This document shows, in pieces, positions 15,451-24,943 of a stretch of 34,650 nt of DNA. Positions within the stretch are counted from its first letter, which is position 1. Each line of letters begins with the position of its first letter. The position numbers and the translations under genes were made by a program. The stretch is from Candidatus Peregrinibacteria bacterium (GTDB lineage Bacteria > Patescibacteriota > Gracilibacteria > UBA1369 > LOWO2-01-FULL-3), in assembly GCA_014729275.1 (NCBI GenBank), contig WJKE01000061.1:1-34650 (forward strand), read 5' to 3'. The notes under the pieces were generated by a model. It saw only the letters and a list, made by a program, of their open reading frames with translations. It had not been told where the DNA came from and searched no databases.

Positions 15451-16752
15451 TTAGTAGAATTTACTGTAATCGTGCATTATCAATTGCGCATTAATTTGTC
15501 GGATAAGTTCCAGCACAACTCCCACGATAATGATGATTCCGGCTCCGGAAATTAATAAAGGCACTGAACCAATAGCTGCGCTTTGGAAGATAATTTGAAT
15601 TGCCATTGGTGAGATTGCAATAAATGCAAGGAAAAGTGCTCCAAATAAAGTAAGCCTTTTTGAAACTTTTCCAAGATATTCGCTTGTTTGTTTTCCCGGC
15701 CTGATTCCAGGAATGTACCCACCTCTTTTTTGAATATTTTCAGCTACCTGCACGGGATTGAATGTAATTGAAACATAGAAGTATGTGAAACCGATTACGA
15801 GCAGGAAATAGAATAAAAGATAAAGGGTTGTTCCTGCCTGGAAAAGTGCAGTAACTGTTGAGCCAAAGGTTTGAAGGCTTTCAGATTTTGCGGATGCGAG
15901 GAAGGAGCCAAGAATTCCGGGGAAGCTTATTAAAGCGACCGCAAAGATAATGGGAATCATTCCCGCCTGGTTTATTTTCATTGGCAAATATGCCTGTTCG
16001 GTTTTTGCTTTAACGCCTCTGCCTGCATAAGTTAATGGTATTCGTCTTTCCGCTTCAGTAAATAGAACCACAATCACCAGTAGTATTAGAGTAACAAGTA
16101 CCATTAATATAAAAGGCATGAGCTTGGTTTCGTCGTCTTGCGCAAGATATAGGCTTTTTCCAACCATAGTTGGAACACGTGCTAAAATACTCGCAAAAAT
16201 TATAAGTGAAATTCCGTTTCCAATTCCTTTTTCAGTTATTTGTTCTCCAAGCCATACAAGAAGAATAGTTCCCGCGGTAATTGTGAGCATTGCGGGTAAA
16301 ATTACTCCGGGATTATTGATATCGGCGATGATTGGAATTTGTGCCTGTGAATTCAGAAGTAAAATCATTCCATATGATTGTAGGAATGCAAGCGGCAATG
16401 TAAGCCATCTTGTGTATGAGTTGATTTTTTTTCTTCCTTGTTCTCCTTCTTTGGAAAGATTCTCCAATCTCGGGATTACAACCGTTAATAATTGGATGAT
16501 GATTGAAGCGTTGATGTATGGAGATATCCCCATTAATACAATTGAGAAGTTTTCGGTTCCGCCACCGGTTAGAAGGCTGAACATATCGAGTAGGTCAGAG
16601 CTTTGTTGCGACATTGCCTGAAGTGCTTCTATGTCAGCTCCGGGTACTGTTATGTGCGCCAAAAATCTATAAATAATTAGAATTGCTAAAGTGAAAAGAA
16701 TTTTTTTTCTTAAGTCCGGAGAATTCCAGATCTGGGTTAAATATTTTAACAT
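15451..16752 (-). CDS. secY: Protein translocase subunit SecY
   Basis: The central pore of the Sec translocon in the plasma membrane. The 433-residue protein has about ten hydrophobic segments, an N-terminal LRKKILFTLAILIIYRF segment, the plug-proximal GISPYINASIIIQLL and the cytoplasmic loop motif KRGGYIPGIRPGKQT needed for SecA and ribosome docking. It is 2 bp downstream of rplO, as in most spc operons. Confidence 0.97.
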   Translation of the reverse strand: MLKYLTQIWNSPDLRKKILFTLAILIIYRFLAHITVPGADIEALQAMSQQSSDLLDMFSLLTGGGTENFSIVLMGISPYINASIIIQLLTVVIPRLENLSKEGEQGRKKINSYTRWLTLPLAFLQSYGMILLLNSQAQIPIIADINNPGVILPAMLTITAGTILLVWLGEQITEKGIGNGISLIIFASILARVPTMVGKSLYLAQDDETKLMPFILMVLVTLILLVIVVLFTEAERRIPLTYAGRGVKAKTEQAYLPMKINQAGMIPIIFAVALISFPGILGSFLASAKSESLQTFGSTVTALFQAGTTLYLLFYFLLVIGFTYFYVSITFNPVQVAENIQKRGGYIPGIRPGKQTSEYLGKVSKRLTLFGALFLAFIAISPMAIQIIFQSAAIGSVPLLISGAGIIIIVGVVLELIRQINAQLIMHDYSKFY

Positions 16753-16754
16753 TT

Positions 16755-17243
16755 TTAATCTTTTTTAGGATTTTTTGGTTTTTCAGTTTTTTCTTTTTTT
16801 ACTGAGGGGAGAATAACTTTGCCTTTAGCCTTTTCTACTTGTTTAATTGCAGAAGCTGAAGCTCGATCAACGCTAATGGTTATGGATTTTTTTAATTCTC
16901 CTTTTCCACCTAATAATTTAACAGGTTTATCTTTTTTGGATACCAGGTTTTTTTCCAATAATTCTTTGATTGTTACTTCCGCTTTATCGTCGAAAATTTC
17001 AAGATCTCCAACATTTACCACTTGATAATCAACATAATTTGGATTTTTAAATCCTTTTAGTTTAGGCATTTTTCTTAAAAAAGGTGTTTGACCTCCTTCG
17101 AATCCCGGTCGTCTTTTTCCGCCTGTTCTTGCTGTTTGTCCTTTCATTCCTTTACAACTGTATGTTCCCATTTTAGAACCGTTTCCTCTCCCGATTCTTT
17201 TCTTCTTTTGGGTAACTTTAGATTTTAGATTGTGTAATGTCAT
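16755..17243 (-). CDS. rplO: 50S ribosomal protein L15 (uL15)
   Basis: A late-assembly 23S binder. Recognised by RIGRGNGSKMGTYSCKG, the GGKRRPGFEGGQTPFLRK stretch and the PKLKGFKN motif. The 162 residues include a C-terminal Lys/Pro/Glu-rich tail. Only 5 bp separate it from rpsE, so rpmD (uL30), which normally lies here, is absent. Confidence 0.97.
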   Translation of the reverse strand: MTLHNLKSKVTQKKKRIGRGNGSKMGTYSCKGMKGQTARTGGKRRPGFEGGQTPFLRKMPKLKGFKNPNYVDYQVVNVGDLEIFDDKAEVTIKELLEKNLVSKKDKPVKLLGGKGELKKSITISVDRASASAIKQVEKAKGKVILPSVKKEKTEKPKNPKKD

Positions 17244-17248
17244 CTTAT

Positions 17249-17926
17249 TTAGGATTTACTGTTAGTAGTTTTTTTGTGTGCTGTTTTTTTAGAAGCGGCT
17301 TTTTTTGGAGCAGATTTTTTAGGAGTGTTTTTTTTGGAAGCGGCTTTTTTATTTGCTGCTTTGGGGTTAGCTCCTTTATTATGTTCTGTCGCTTTTTTTT
17401 GTGCCGCAGATGCTTTTTTTGCTTCAGCCTTTTTTCTTTTTACCATTACCGGCGTTTCTCTTAATAATTTCAGAGCTTCGTATGTTGCCCGGCTATTGTT
17501 TAATTTATTATTGGTTCCGAATGATTTACTTAAAATATCTTTAATTCCTGCAAGTTCCAGTACTTTTCTGATTGGGCCTCCAGCTATAATACCAGTACCA
17601 GGTCCTGCCGGAAGGAAAACGATTTTTGCAGATTTATATTTAATTTTAAGATCGTGGGGGATAGTGGATCCATCAAGTGGAACCTTGATTAGCTCTTTTT
17701 TTGCTGAAGCGATTGCTTTTTTGATAGCTCCGGTAACTTCGTGCGATTTACCTACACCAATACTTACTTTATTTTTTTTATTCCCAATTGCCACAGTAGC
17801 TCTAAACCTAAGTTTTCGTCCACCTTTCACCACTCTTGTAACTCTATCAATTTGAATTACTTCTTCTTCGAACTCTTTAGGTTCTCTTTTGTGAAATTTA
17901 GATTTACGGTGTGCTCTTTTAGCCAT
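17249..17926 (-). CDS. rpsE: 30S ribosomal protein S5 (uS5) with Lys/Ala-rich tail
   Basis: S5 lines the mRNA entry channel and influences decoding accuracy. The N-terminal double-stranded RNA-binding-like domain (RVVKGGRKLRFRATVAIGN) and the C-terminal domain (LPAGPGTGIIAGGPIRKVLELAGI) are normal up to residue 162. Residues 163-225 form a tail built almost only from Lys, Ala, Ser, Thr and Pro, with repeated KKAASKK and KKSAPKK units like a histone H1 tail. The tail is read in the same open frame, so it is part of the product. Confidence 0.96.
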   Translation of the reverse strand: MAKRAHRKSKFHKREPKEFEEEVIQIDRVTRVVKGGRKLRFRATVAIGNKKNKVSIGVGKSHEVTGAIKKAIASAKKELIKVPLDGSTIPHDLKIKYKSAKIVFLPAGPGTGIIAGGPIRKVLELAGIKDILSKSFGTNNKLNNSRATYEALKLLRETPVMVKRKKAEAKKASAAQKKATEHNKGANPKAANKKAASKKNTPKKSAPKKAASKKTAHKKTTNSKS

Positions 17927-17939
17927 AATTAGTTATATA

Positions 17940-18287
17940 TTATATTTTTAGTCCTCCTTCACGAGCTGCCTCTGCCAAGGCTTTTACGCGACCGTGATAT
18001 TTATATCCATTTCTATCAAATGATACGGATTCAATTTTAAGTTCTTTTGCTTTTGAAGCAATTTCTTTTCCGACTTCTACCGCTTTTTCAGTTTTAGTTC
18101 CTTTTTTCTTTGACTTTAGGCCTGAAGCCTGGGCCAAAGTTTTTCCCGTTTTATCATCAATAATTTGCGCATAAATGTTTTTAAGGCTTCTGAATACAAC
18201 CAGTCGTGGACGAGTTGGATTAGCCAGAATTTTTTTTCTGGTGCGAGTGTGTCTTCTACTTCTTTTTAATTCTTTTACTTTAGACAT
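17940..18287 (-). CDS. rplR: 50S ribosomal protein L18 (uL18)
   Basis: Binds 5S rRNA within the central protuberance. [20 protein letters not shown] and the C-terminal [24 protein letters not shown] are canonical; 115 residues. It lies 13 bp before rpsE in the standard spc order. Confidence 0.97.
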   Translation of the reverse strand: MSKVKELKRSRRHTRTRKKILANPTRPRLVVFRSLKNIYAQIIDDKTGKTLAQASGLKSKKKGTKTEKAVEVGKEIASKAKELKIESVSFDRNGYKYHGRVKALAEAAREGGLKI

Positions 18288-18308
18288 TTTGTAGTTAATT
18301 TATTATAT

Positions 18309-18863
18309 TTACGCAGCCTTTGCCGCCGCAGCTTTACCTGCTTTTCTGATGATTCTCTCATCAATGTATTTAATACCTTTTCCTTTATAGGGTTCAGGTT
18401 TTCTGTATGATCGGATTTGTGCCGCTACTTCTCCAACAAGTTCTTTGTCATATCCTTCAATAATTAGGATGTTCTTATTTTCTTCATCAAATTTTATTTC
18501 GATTCCCTCGGGTAGTATGTATTCAATAGGGTGAGAGTAGCCAAGAGACAAAGTTAATTTTTTACCTCCTACATTTGCTCTGTATCCAACTCCAACAATT
18601 TCCAGTTTTTTTGTGAATCCGTTTGAAACTCCTTCCACCATATTCGCTATTAAAGATCTTGTTAATCCATGTAGGGATTTGTTTAGTTTAGAATCGTCCG
18701 ATCTGCTTACCAGGATTTCGTTTTCTTTTATTTCCACTTTCATATTTGGGTGAAGCTCTCTTTTAAGTTCTCCCTTAGAACCTTTTACACTTATATTATG
18801 TCCGTTTAGTTCTACGGTTACTCCTGATGGTATACTAATTGGCAATTTTCCTATTCGTGACAT
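18309..18863 (-). CDS. rplF: 50S ribosomal protein L6 (uL6)
   Basis: L6 supports the sarcin-ricin loop region. [20 protein letters not shown] at the N-terminus and the late motif [22 protein letters not shown] identify it. 184 residues with a short alanine-rich C-terminus. Confidence 0.97.
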   Translation of the reverse strand: MSRIGKLPISIPSGVTVELNGHNISVKGSKGELKRELHPNMKVEIKENEILVSRSDDSKLNKSLHGLTRSLIANMVEGVSNGFTKKLEIVGVGYRANVGGKKLTLSLGYSHPIEYILPEGIEIKFDEENKNILIIEGYDKELVGEVAAQIRSYRKPEPYKGKGIKYIDERIIRKAGKAAAAKAA

Positions 18864-18875
18864 TTTTTTACGTTA

Positions 18876-19259
18876 TTAATATATTTCACAGATTATTTCT
18901 CCTCCGAGACGCAGTTTTGAAGCTTCAACATTGGACATTACACCTTTATGTGTAGAAATTATTCTTATTCCAAGTCCGCTTTTAATTGGTTTTAAGTCTT
19001 TAGATGCGGTAAACAGTCTTTGTCCGGGTTTTGATATTCTTTTAAGTGTGAGGTCTTTTCGCTTTTCATTAAGGCTTATTGTTATAACTTTTTTCTTATT
19101 GTTTTCAGTTACTTTGTAGTCATCAATGAATCCATATTGTTTAAGAACTCCGGTAATACCTTCTTTAATATTTGAATGTGGGACGCGGACTTCCTGGTGG
19201 GAAGCTCTAAGTCCGTTTCTTATTCTTGTCAGTAAATCTGATATTGTGTCTGTGTACAT
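18876..19259 (-). CDS. rpsH: 30S ribosomal protein S8 (uS8)
   Basis: Binds helix 21 of 16S rRNA; in E. coli it is the regulator of the spc operon. DTISDLLTRIRNGLRA near the start and the GLGIRIISTHKGVMSNVEA region near the end are typical; 127 residues. Confidence 0.97.
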   Translation of the reverse strand: MYTDTISDLLTRIRNGLRASHQEVRVPHSNIKEGITGVLKQYGFIDDYKVTENNKKKVITISLNEKRKDLTLKRISKPGQRLFTASKDLKPIKSGLGIRIISTHKGVMSNVEASKLRLGGEIICEIY

Positions 19260-19286
19260 TGTTTAGTTGTTATATTTAAGTGAATC

Positions 19287-19511
19287 TTACCAGCTGCTTT
19301 TTTTAACTCCCATTATTTTTCCTTGAGACGCCAGTTCTCTGAAACAGATTCTGCAAATTTTAAACCTTCTCATGTATCCTCCGATTTTTCCGCATTCTCT
19401 GCATCTATTGTAAAGTCGTGTCGGTTTTGTGATTTTTTTACCGGCTTTGAACTCTGATAGAGCTTTCTTGTGGTTTTTTCTGTTTTTTACGAGAAGTGCT
19501 GTTCTAGCCAT
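19287..19511 (-). CDS. rpsN: 30S ribosomal protein S14, zinc-binding type (uS14)
   Basis: Type Z S14 with Cys37, Cys40, Cys53 and Cys56 as zinc ligands (CREC, CRIC) and the C-terminal [11 protein letters not shown]. At 74 residues it is about 13 longer at the N-terminus than the common 61-residue form. Position between rplE and rpsH is standard. Confidence 0.96.
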   Translation of the reverse strand: MARTALLVKNRKNHKKALSEFKAGKKITKPTRLYNRCRECGKIGGYMRRFKICRICFRELASQGKIMGVKKSSW

Positions 19512-19523
19512 ATTAAATTAAGA

Positions 19524-20084
19524 TTATTTTTCTTTTTTAAACGGGAATCCCATTGCTGCAAGCAGTTTATATGCATGTTCGTTATCTTCAGCCGTAGTAC
19601 AGATATTTACCTGCACACCGTGTAGCTTTATTACATCATCCGGGCTGATTTCAGGGAATACAATGTGTTCTCTGAACCCAACCGAATAATTTCCACTTCC
19701 ATCAAACGCTTTGCGCGATAATCCTCGGAAGTCCCTTACACGGGGGAATACAATGTTAATCAATTTATTTAAGAAGTCATACATTCTTTTTCCTCTTAAT
19801 GTTACTGATAATCCTACAGGATCTCCAACTCTGATTTTAAAGTTTGATATTGCTTTTTTTGCTTTGTTGACTACGGGTTTCTGGCCGGTAATAGCTGCCA
19901 TGTTTTCTACAATATTCGAGAAATCTTTATTTCCTTGTGCTTTTGTATAGCTTCCTATTCCGACATTCACAACTATTTTCTTAAGTGCGGGCACAGCCAT
20001 AACATTGCTTACTTTAAGATCTTTTTTGAGTTTGGGATGGATCTCTTTTTTTACTCTGGTTTGTAAATCTACTGGATTAGCCAT
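19524..20084 (-). CDS. rplE: 50S ribosomal protein L5 (uL5)
   Basis: Part of the 5S ribonucleoprotein, contacting the P-site tRNA. KKIVVNVGIGSYT, the GQKPVVNKAKKAISNFKIR segment and LPRVRDFRGLS-like FPRVRDFRGLS are diagnostic; 186 residues. It starts 2 bp after rplX. Confidence 0.97.
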   Translation of the reverse strand: MANPVDLQTRVKKEIHPKLKKDLKVSNVMAVPALKKIVVNVGIGSYTKAQGNKDFSNIVENMAAITGQKPVVNKAKKAISNFKIRVGDPVGLSVTLRGKRMYDFLNKLINIVFPRVRDFRGLSRKAFDGSGNYSVGFREHIVFPEISPDDVIKLHGVQVNICTTAEDNEHAYKLLAAMGFPFKKEK

Positions 20085-20086
20085 AT

Positions 20087-20392
20087 TTATAGTGATTCGT
20101 TACATTTTTTACAGATTCTTAACTTTTTACCTTTGTCGGTTTTTTTGTATCCTACGCGTGCCGCTTTGGAGCAATTTGGACAGATAACCATTACGTTTGA
20201 GCTGTTTAATGCCGCTTCGTAGGTTATTCTTTCTCCCGGGCGTTGTGTAGTAGCTTTAATATGTTTTGTTCGCATATTAACTTTTTCTACCACTACGCGG
20301 TTTTTATTTTTTAAAGTTTTAAGAATTTTTCCTTTTTTACCTTTATCTTTTCCGGTTGTGACGACAACTGTGTCGTTAACTTTTACTTTCAT
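20087..20392 (-). CDS. rplX: 50S ribosomal protein L24 (uL24), zinc-ribbon form
   Basis: An assembly initiator at the tunnel exit. The KOW motif is seen in VVVTTGKDKGKKGKILK (8-24). The C-terminal half carries a Cys4 ribbon (C71, C74, C94, C97), the zinc-binding variant of L24. 101 residues. Confidence 0.96.
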   Translation of the reverse strand: MKVKVNDTVVVTTGKDKGKKGKILKTLKNKNRVVVEKVNMRTKHIKATTQRPGERITYEAALNSSNVMVICPNCSKAARVGYKKTDKGKKLRICKKCNESL

Positions 20393-20395
20393 AAT

Positions 20396-20764
20396 TTATA
20401 ATACTTCAGATGCTAATGATATAATTTTTTGGAAGCCCCGGTCTCTTAATTCTCTTGCAACCGGCCCAAATACACGAGTTCCTTTTGGCTGCTTATCTTT
20501 ATCTACAATTACAATTGCGTTTTCATCGAAACGAATGTAGCTTCCGTCTTTTCTTCCGAACTCTTTTACCTGTCTAACAACAACCGCTTGTACCACTGTT
20601 TTTTTCTTAATAAGTCCTCTCGGTGCAGCTTCTTTAATTGAAACTACGATAGTGTCGCCAATACGTGCATATCTTCTTTTAGACCCACCCAGCACTTTAA
20701 TACATTGCGCGGTTTTTGCTCCGGTGTTGTCAGCTACTTTTAATTTACTTTCAGGTTGTATCAT
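20396..20764 (-). CDS. rplN: 50S ribosomal protein L14 (uL14)
   Basis: Intersubunit-bridge protein and docking site of the silencing factor Rsf[21 protein letters not shown] and [20 protein letters not shown] are standard; 122 residues, no extensions. Confidence 0.98.
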   Translation of the reverse strand: MIQPESKLKVADNTGAKTAQCIKVLGGSKRRYARIGDTIVVSIKEAAPRGLIKKKTVVQAVVVRQVKEFGRKDGSYIRFDENAIVIVDKDKQPKGTRVFGPVARELRDRGFQKIISLASEVL

Positions 20765-20767
20765 GAT

Positions 20768-21016
20768 TTATTTGGTTGCTTCTTTATTTTTTGGACTTTC
20801 AACTGTCCATTTTTTTAGCTTACTTATGGGACGCGTTTCGTAGAATGTTACTTCGTCTCCAATTTCATACTTTTTTCCTTCAGGATTATGTACATGAAAT
20901 TTCTTGGAAATTCTATACCTTTTTTTATATTTTGGATGTGACACGTACCTGTGTACGGTAACAACCAGTGTTTTCTCTTGCTTATTTGATGTAACTGTTC
21001 CTTTTTTTTGTCTCAT
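20768..21016 (-). CDS. rpsQ: 30S ribosomal protein S17 (uS17)
   Basis: OB-fold 16S binder. KQEKTLVVTVHRYVSHPKYKK and YEIGDEVTFYETRPISKLK are typical; 82 residues. Its ATG overlaps the rpmC stop as ATGA, indicating translational coupling. Confidence 0.97.
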   Translation of the reverse strand: MRQKKGTVTSNKQEKTLVVTVHRYVSHPKYKKRYRISKKFHVHNPEGKKYEIGDEVTFYETRPISKLKKWTVESPKNKEATK

Positions 21017-21228
21017 ACAGCTTGATTGTTAGGAGCTAATAATTCTCTCTCTTTTTTAAGTGTGTGAACTCTTGCAATTTGTTTTTTTAAGAGTCCGATT
21101 TTGTGAATATTCTTAGATTGTCCGTTATCTACTTCAAATTTTACTTTAAATAGGTCTTTTATAAGACTTTTAAGTTCGTCTGTAAGTTTCTGGTCGTCCA
21201 GTTTTTTTAGCTCTTCAAGTGTTTTCAT
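21013..21228 (-). CDS. rpmC: 50S ribosomal protein L29 (uL29)
   Basis: Small helical protein at the peptide exit, near the trigger-factor site. LKDLFKVKFEV-type helix and KKQIARVHTLKKERE identify it; 71 residues. Gaps of 2 bp before and a 4-bp overlap after show tight packing. Confidence 0.96.
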   Translation of the reverse strand: MKTLEELKKLDDQKLTDELKSLIKDLFKVKFEVDNGQSKNIHKIGLLKKQIARVHTLKKERELLAPNNQAV

Positions 21229-21230
21229 AA

Positions 21231-21650
21231 TTATTTCTCAAGAGTGTTAATGAATTTACATTTTACGGGAAGCTTGTGGGCAGCCAATCTCATAGCTTCT
21301 TTTGCGGTATTGGGGTCAACTCCTTCCATTTCAAATATTACTCTTCCCGGTTTTATTGTTGCTACGAAATGATCCGGTGCACCTTTACCACTACCCATAG
21401 GTACTTCTGATGATTTTCTGGTAACGGGTTTGTGGGGGAATATAGTAATCCAGATTTTTCCTCCTCTTTTTGTATATCTTGTCATTGCTCGTCTTGCCGC
21501 TTCAATTTGTCGTGAAGTAATTTCACCTCTGCTAACGGCTTTTAGACCGAATGTTCCGAATGATATTTTAGTTCCTCTTGTCGCAATCCCTTTGGTTGCG
21601 CTTCTTCCCCGGAATACCTTTCTATGCTTTTGCTTTTTAGGTTGTAACAT
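21231..21650 (-). CDS. rplP: 50S ribosomal protein L16 (uL16)
   Basis: L16 positions A-site tRNA at the peptidyl transferase centre. [16 protein letters not shown], the [20 protein letters not shown] block and [16 protein letters not shown] are canonical; 139 residues. Confidence 0.98.
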   Translation of the reverse strand: MLQPKKQKHRKVFRGRSATKGIATRGTKISFGTFGLKAVSRGEITSRQIEAARRAMTRYTKRGGKIWITIFPHKPVTRKSSEVPMGSGKGAPDHFVATIKPGRVIFEMEGVDPNTAKEAMRLAAHKLPVKCKFINTLEK

Positions 21651-21653
21651 ATT

Positions 21654-22334
21654 TTAAGATTCTTTAATTTCTTCAATTTGTTGTTGTAATTTTACTTTCA
21701 GGTCTTTTTCGAATACTTCTCTTTTGTAAATCCAGACTTTTATACCAATTTTTCCGTATGTAGTGTTAGCCGGTAATTTAGCAAAATCTATGTCAGCTCT
21801 GAAAGTATGTAAAGGTATTTTACCTTTTGAAAAGAATTCTCCTCTTGAAATTTCAACTCCGTTTAATCGTCCTCCCAAATAAATTTTTACTCCTTGCGCT
21901 CCCGATTCCATAACTTTGTCTATTGCCACTTTTGCAGCTCTTCGGTATGAAATTCTTTTTTCTATCTGCCTAGCGATGCTTTCTGCGACAACCATTGCAT
22001 CAAGCATAGGCTTTTTAATTTCTTTAATATTAATCGCGAATGTTTGGTTGAATTTTTTTGAAAGCGTATCTTTTAGCTTTTCAATGACCTCTCCACCTCT
22101 ACCAATTATTAATCCGGGTTTTGCAGTGTTGATATTGATTAAAATTTTTCCTTGGGTTCTTAATATTTCGATTTTTGAGATTCCTTCTGTTGGTAGCGAG
22201 CTTCTAATTGCTCTTTCAATGTCCAGGTCCTGACCGAAAAGTTTTGCATAATCACCTTTTCCCGCGTACCATTTTGCATCCCAGTCTTCTGTGATTCCTA
22301 TTCTAATACCTTTTGGATGTACTTTTTGTCCCAT
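21654..22334 (-). CDS. rpsC: 30S ribosomal protein S3 (uS3)
   Basis: Forms the mRNA entry site with S4 and S5. The KH domain motif PGLIIGRGGEVIEKLK and the C-terminal GVKIYLGGRLNGVEISRGE are clear; MGQKVHPKGIRIGI is the standard N-terminus. 226 residues. Confidence 0.97.
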   Translation of the reverse strand: MGQKVHPKGIRIGITEDWDAKWYAGKGDYAKLFGQDLDIERAIRSSLPTEGISKIEILRTQGKILININTAKPGLIIGRGGEVIEKLKDTLSKKFNQTFAINIKEIKKPMLDAMVVAESIARQIEKRISYRRAAKVAIDKVMESGAQGVKIYLGGRLNGVEISRGEFFSKGKIPLHTFRADIDFAKLPANTTYGKIGIKVWIYKREVFEKDLKVKLQQQIEEIKES

Positions 22335-22356
22335 TTTAACTTAATTGGTTAGATAC

Positions 22357-22824
22357 TTATTCTTTCTTGGCTTTTTTAGTGGCAGTTTTTTTAGCTGCCG
22401 GCGCTTTTGTTTTTACTTTTGCTTCGGATTTTGTCGCGGACTTTTTTTCGTCGCTTTTTTCAGATTTTGTCGATGTAGATCCTACCGCTTTTGCTTCATC
22501 TTTTAAAGCCAATGATACTGTAATATGTGATGTTCTTTTCAGAAGCGGGTGAACCCGTCCTCTTGATACCGGAATTCCTCTTTTGTATGTGGGGCCTTGA
22601 GTTACGATAATTTCTTTAATATATAGATCGTCTTTATTCTGTTGAAAATTGTTTTCCGCGTTTGCGGCAGCTGATTCGATAAGCTTTTTTAATACCGGTG
22701 CGGGTTTTTTATTGGTAAATTTTAATATGTCAACTGCTTCATTTATGCTTTTGGTTCTGACTAAAGCTGCAATGAGATTCGCTTTTTTTGGTGATATTCT
22801 AACTTGTCTTAGTATTGCTTTCAT
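22357..22824 (-). CDS. rplV: 50S ribosomal protein L22 (uL22) with Lys/Ala-rich tail
   Basis: L22's loop lines the exit tunnel (macrolide site). The core, residues 1-108, has RISPKKANLIAALVRTKS and the loop GRVHPLLKRTSHITV. Residues about 110-155 add a tail of Lys, Ala, Ser, Thr and Glu with no recognisable fold, similar in style to the S5 tail. Confidence 0.96.
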   Translation of the reverse strand: MKAILRQVRISPKKANLIAALVRTKSINEAVDILKFTNKKPAPVLKKLIESAAANAENNFQQNKDDLYIKEIIVTQGPTYKRGIPVSRGRVHPLLKRTSHITVSLALKDEAKAVGSTSTKSEKSDEKKSATKSEAKVKTKAPAAKKTATKKAKKE

Positions 22825-22841
22825 AATTTGTCAGTTGATTA

Positions 22842-23114
22842 TTATGTTTTAGCCAACTTACCTCCGTGGCCTTTAAATAGTTTAGTAGGGGAGAATTCTC
22901 CGAATTTATGACCAACCATGTTTTCGTTTACGAATACAGGGATGAACTGCTTTCCGTTGTGAACCGCGAAGGTATGTCCAACGAATTCAGGTGCAATATC
23001 TGATTGTCTTGACCATGTTTTTATTGGCCTTTTTTCTCCTTTTTCATTCAGAGCTGCAACTTTTTTTAGCAGTTTCGGGTCTACGTATGGTCCTTTTTTT
23101 GAGCTTCTACCCAT
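22842..23114 (-). CDS. rpsS: 30S ribosomal protein S19 (uS19)
   Basis: Head protein paired with S13. [19 protein letters not shown], then [19 protein letters not shown] and the end [15 protein letters not shown] are standard; 90 residues. Confidence 0.98.
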   Translation of the reverse strand: MGRSSKKGPYVDPKLLKKVAALNEKGEKRPIKTWSRQSDIAPEFVGHTFAVHNGKQFIPVFVNENMVGHKFGEFSPTKLFKGHGGKLAKT

Positions 23115-23130
23115 GGTTAATTATAAGTTA

Positions 23131-23964
23131 TTATTTTCTTCTTCGATCTTTTACGATCATTTTATTAGTATAGTGTCGTTTGCGTGTTTTAAATCCCAGT
23201 GCCGGAAGTCCCCAAGGTGTTTTTGGATTTTTGAGTCCGATGGGGCTTCCTCCTTCACCACCCCCATGTGGGTGATCTACCGGGTTCATGGCTTTACCTC
23301 TTACTTGTGGTCTTCGTCCCAAATATTTTTTTCTTCCCGCTTTACCAATTTTAACATTATCGTGTTCAATGTTGCTTACTATTCCGATAGTAGCGTAACA
23401 TTCTTTGTTTACAAGTCTAATTTCTCCGGATGGCATTTGAATTTGTGCGTGATCTCCTTCAAGAGAAATTAATTTTATGGCAGATCCGGCGCTTCTTCCC
23501 ATTTGTCCGCCTTTTCCTTTGTGCAGTTCAACATTGTAGATGTTGTATCCAACGGGAATATTTTTAATTAATAACCTGTTACCATTTTTGATTCTGGTTT
23601 TTTCTCTTGTTTCAACCGTGTCGCCAACTTTAATTCCTTCAGGAGCAATATGATATCTCTTTTCTCCGTCAGAATAATTCACAAGTATGATGTAAGCAGT
23701 TCTGTATGGATCATATTCAATTGCTTTTACTTTTCCAACTACATTTAGTTTATCAGTTCGTTTAAAATCCATAACTCTGTATTTTCTTTTTACGCCTCCA
23801 CCTCTGTGGCGAACCGTAATTCTTCCCGAGTTGTTTCTACCTGTTACTTTTTTTACTTTTTTAAGTAGTGATTTTTCGGGTTTCGTTTTTGTTACTTCAT
23901 CAAATGAAGCGATTGTCATTTGTCTTCGTCCCGGTGTAACTGGTTTAAACTTTTTTACTGCCAT
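23131..23964 (-). CDS. rplB: 50S ribosomal protein L2 (uL2)
   Basis: Essential for subunit association and peptidyl transfer. The catalytically important histidine motif HPHGGGEGG is present, with [19 protein letters not shown] near the N-terminus. 277 residues, full length. Confidence 0.98.
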   Translation of the reverse strand: MAVKKFKPVTPGRRQMTIASFDEVTKTKPEKSLLKKVKKVTGRNNSGRITVRHRGGGVKRKYRVMDFKRTDKLNVVGKVKAIEYDPYRTAYIILVNYSDGEKRYHIAPEGIKVGDTVETREKTRIKNGNRLLIKNIPVGYNIYNVELHKGKGGQMGRSAGSAIKLISLEGDHAQIQMPSGEIRLVNKECYATIGIVSNIEHDNVKIGKAGRKKYLGRRPQVRGKAMNPVDHPHGGGEGGSPIGLKNPKTPWGLPALGFKTRKRHYTNKMIVKDRRRK

Positions 23965-23969
23965 TTTAT

Positions 23970-24305
23970 TTACTTCTTAGATTTAGATTTAGTCTTTGCT
24001 TTAGCGGATTTGCCATCTTTTAAAGCATTTGGGTCAATAGTTTTATTATCTTTAAGTGTGACTATTGCTTTTTTGTGAACCGGTCTCTTTGTAAATTCGT
24101 GTCCGCGTCCGATTATTCGTGTTTTTTTAGGTACTACCATTGTTTTTACTGTTGCTACTTCTACCCCGTATAGGGTTTTTACAGCATTTTTGATGTCAAT
24201 TTTAGTGCTATCTTTCTTAACAAGAAAGGTGTATTGACCGGAAGCTTGCTGATCAGAGCTTTTTTCAGTTATTATTGATTGTATTATTGTTGAGTAATCT
24301 TTCAT
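23970..24305 (-). CDS. rplW: 50S ribosomal protein L23 (uL23)
   Basis: Exit-tunnel protein that docks trigger factor and [22 protein letters not shown] and the [17 protein letters not shown] block mark it; 111 residues including a short Lys/Ser-rich tail. Starts 10 bp after rplD. Confidence 0.95.
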   Translation of the reverse strand: MKDYSTIIQSIITEKSSDQQASGQYTFLVKKDSTKIDIKNAVKTLYGVEVATVKTMVVPKKTRIIGRGHEFTKRPVHKKAIVTLKDNKTIDPNALKDGKSAKAKTKSKSKK

Positions 24306-24315
24306 TGTTCTTTAT

Positions 24316-24942
24316 TTACTTTAGAAAAGTTTCTTTTAGTTTATCGACTGCGTCTTTAAAAATAACTATTGTTCGATATTTTTGTAGATCGTGAATGTTT
24401 AGGTAGGGAGCTAAAATTGTTTTAGCGTTAGGTAGGTTGCTGCTTGATTTTTGAATTACCGCGTTTTTTTCAGGAATAACTATTAGTGTGTTTCTTTCTA
24501 TTGGTAGCTTTTTTAGCATTTCGTTGAACTCTTTTGTCTTTGGCGCGTCGGCATTGAATCCTTCGAGCCCGATTATTGCATTGTTTTTAGCTTTATATGA
24601 TAGGGCAGAGAATAATGCTGCTCTTCGTTGCTTTTTTGGCATGTTTTTACAGAAGTTTCTGTCATTTCGAGGACCAAATGTTACTCCACCGCCTTTCATG
24701 TGTGGAGATCTGATTGATCCCTGGCGCGCTCTACCTGTTCCTTTTTGTCTGAATGGTTTTCTTCCTCCACCTCTTACTTCGCCTTTTGTTTTAGTATGGG
24801 CAATTGCTACTCTTTTGTTTGCAAGTTGCCTAATTAAAGCCTGATGTATTAAATCTTCATTGTATTTAACTTCAAAAATTTCTTTCGGTAGGGTAAGGCT
24901 ACCATTTTTTTCACCTGATTGTGTGTATAGATCTACTTTCAT
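24316..24942 (-). CDS. rplD: 50S ribosomal protein L4 (uL4)
   Basis: L4 has a long loop reaching the tunnel constriction; in E. coli it regulates the S10 operon. The loop motif GGGRKPFRQKGTGRARQGS and the RSPHMKGGGVTFGPR stretch are intact; 208 residues. Confidence 0.97.
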   Translation of the reverse strand: MKVDLYTQSGEKNGSLTLPKEIFEVKYNEDLIHQALIRQLANKRVAIAHTKTKGEVRGGGRKPFRQKGTGRARQGSIRSPHMKGGGVTFGPRNDRNFCKNMPKKQRRAALFSALSYKAKNNAIIGLEGFNADAPKTKEFNEMLKKLPIERNTLIVIPEKNAVIQKSSSNLPNAKTILAPYLNIHDLQKYRTIVIFKDAVDKLKETFLK

Positions 24943-24943
24943 T

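Noticed and set aside
16118-16621. Plus-strand frame of 167 codons opposite secY
   Set aside because: Shadow of a clear SecY gene; no conserved motif.
17274-17855. Plus-strand frame of 193 codons opposite rpsE
   Set aside because: It is the complement of S5 and its Lys/Ala tail, which reads as Phe/Ala-rich in that frame; no independent start signals.
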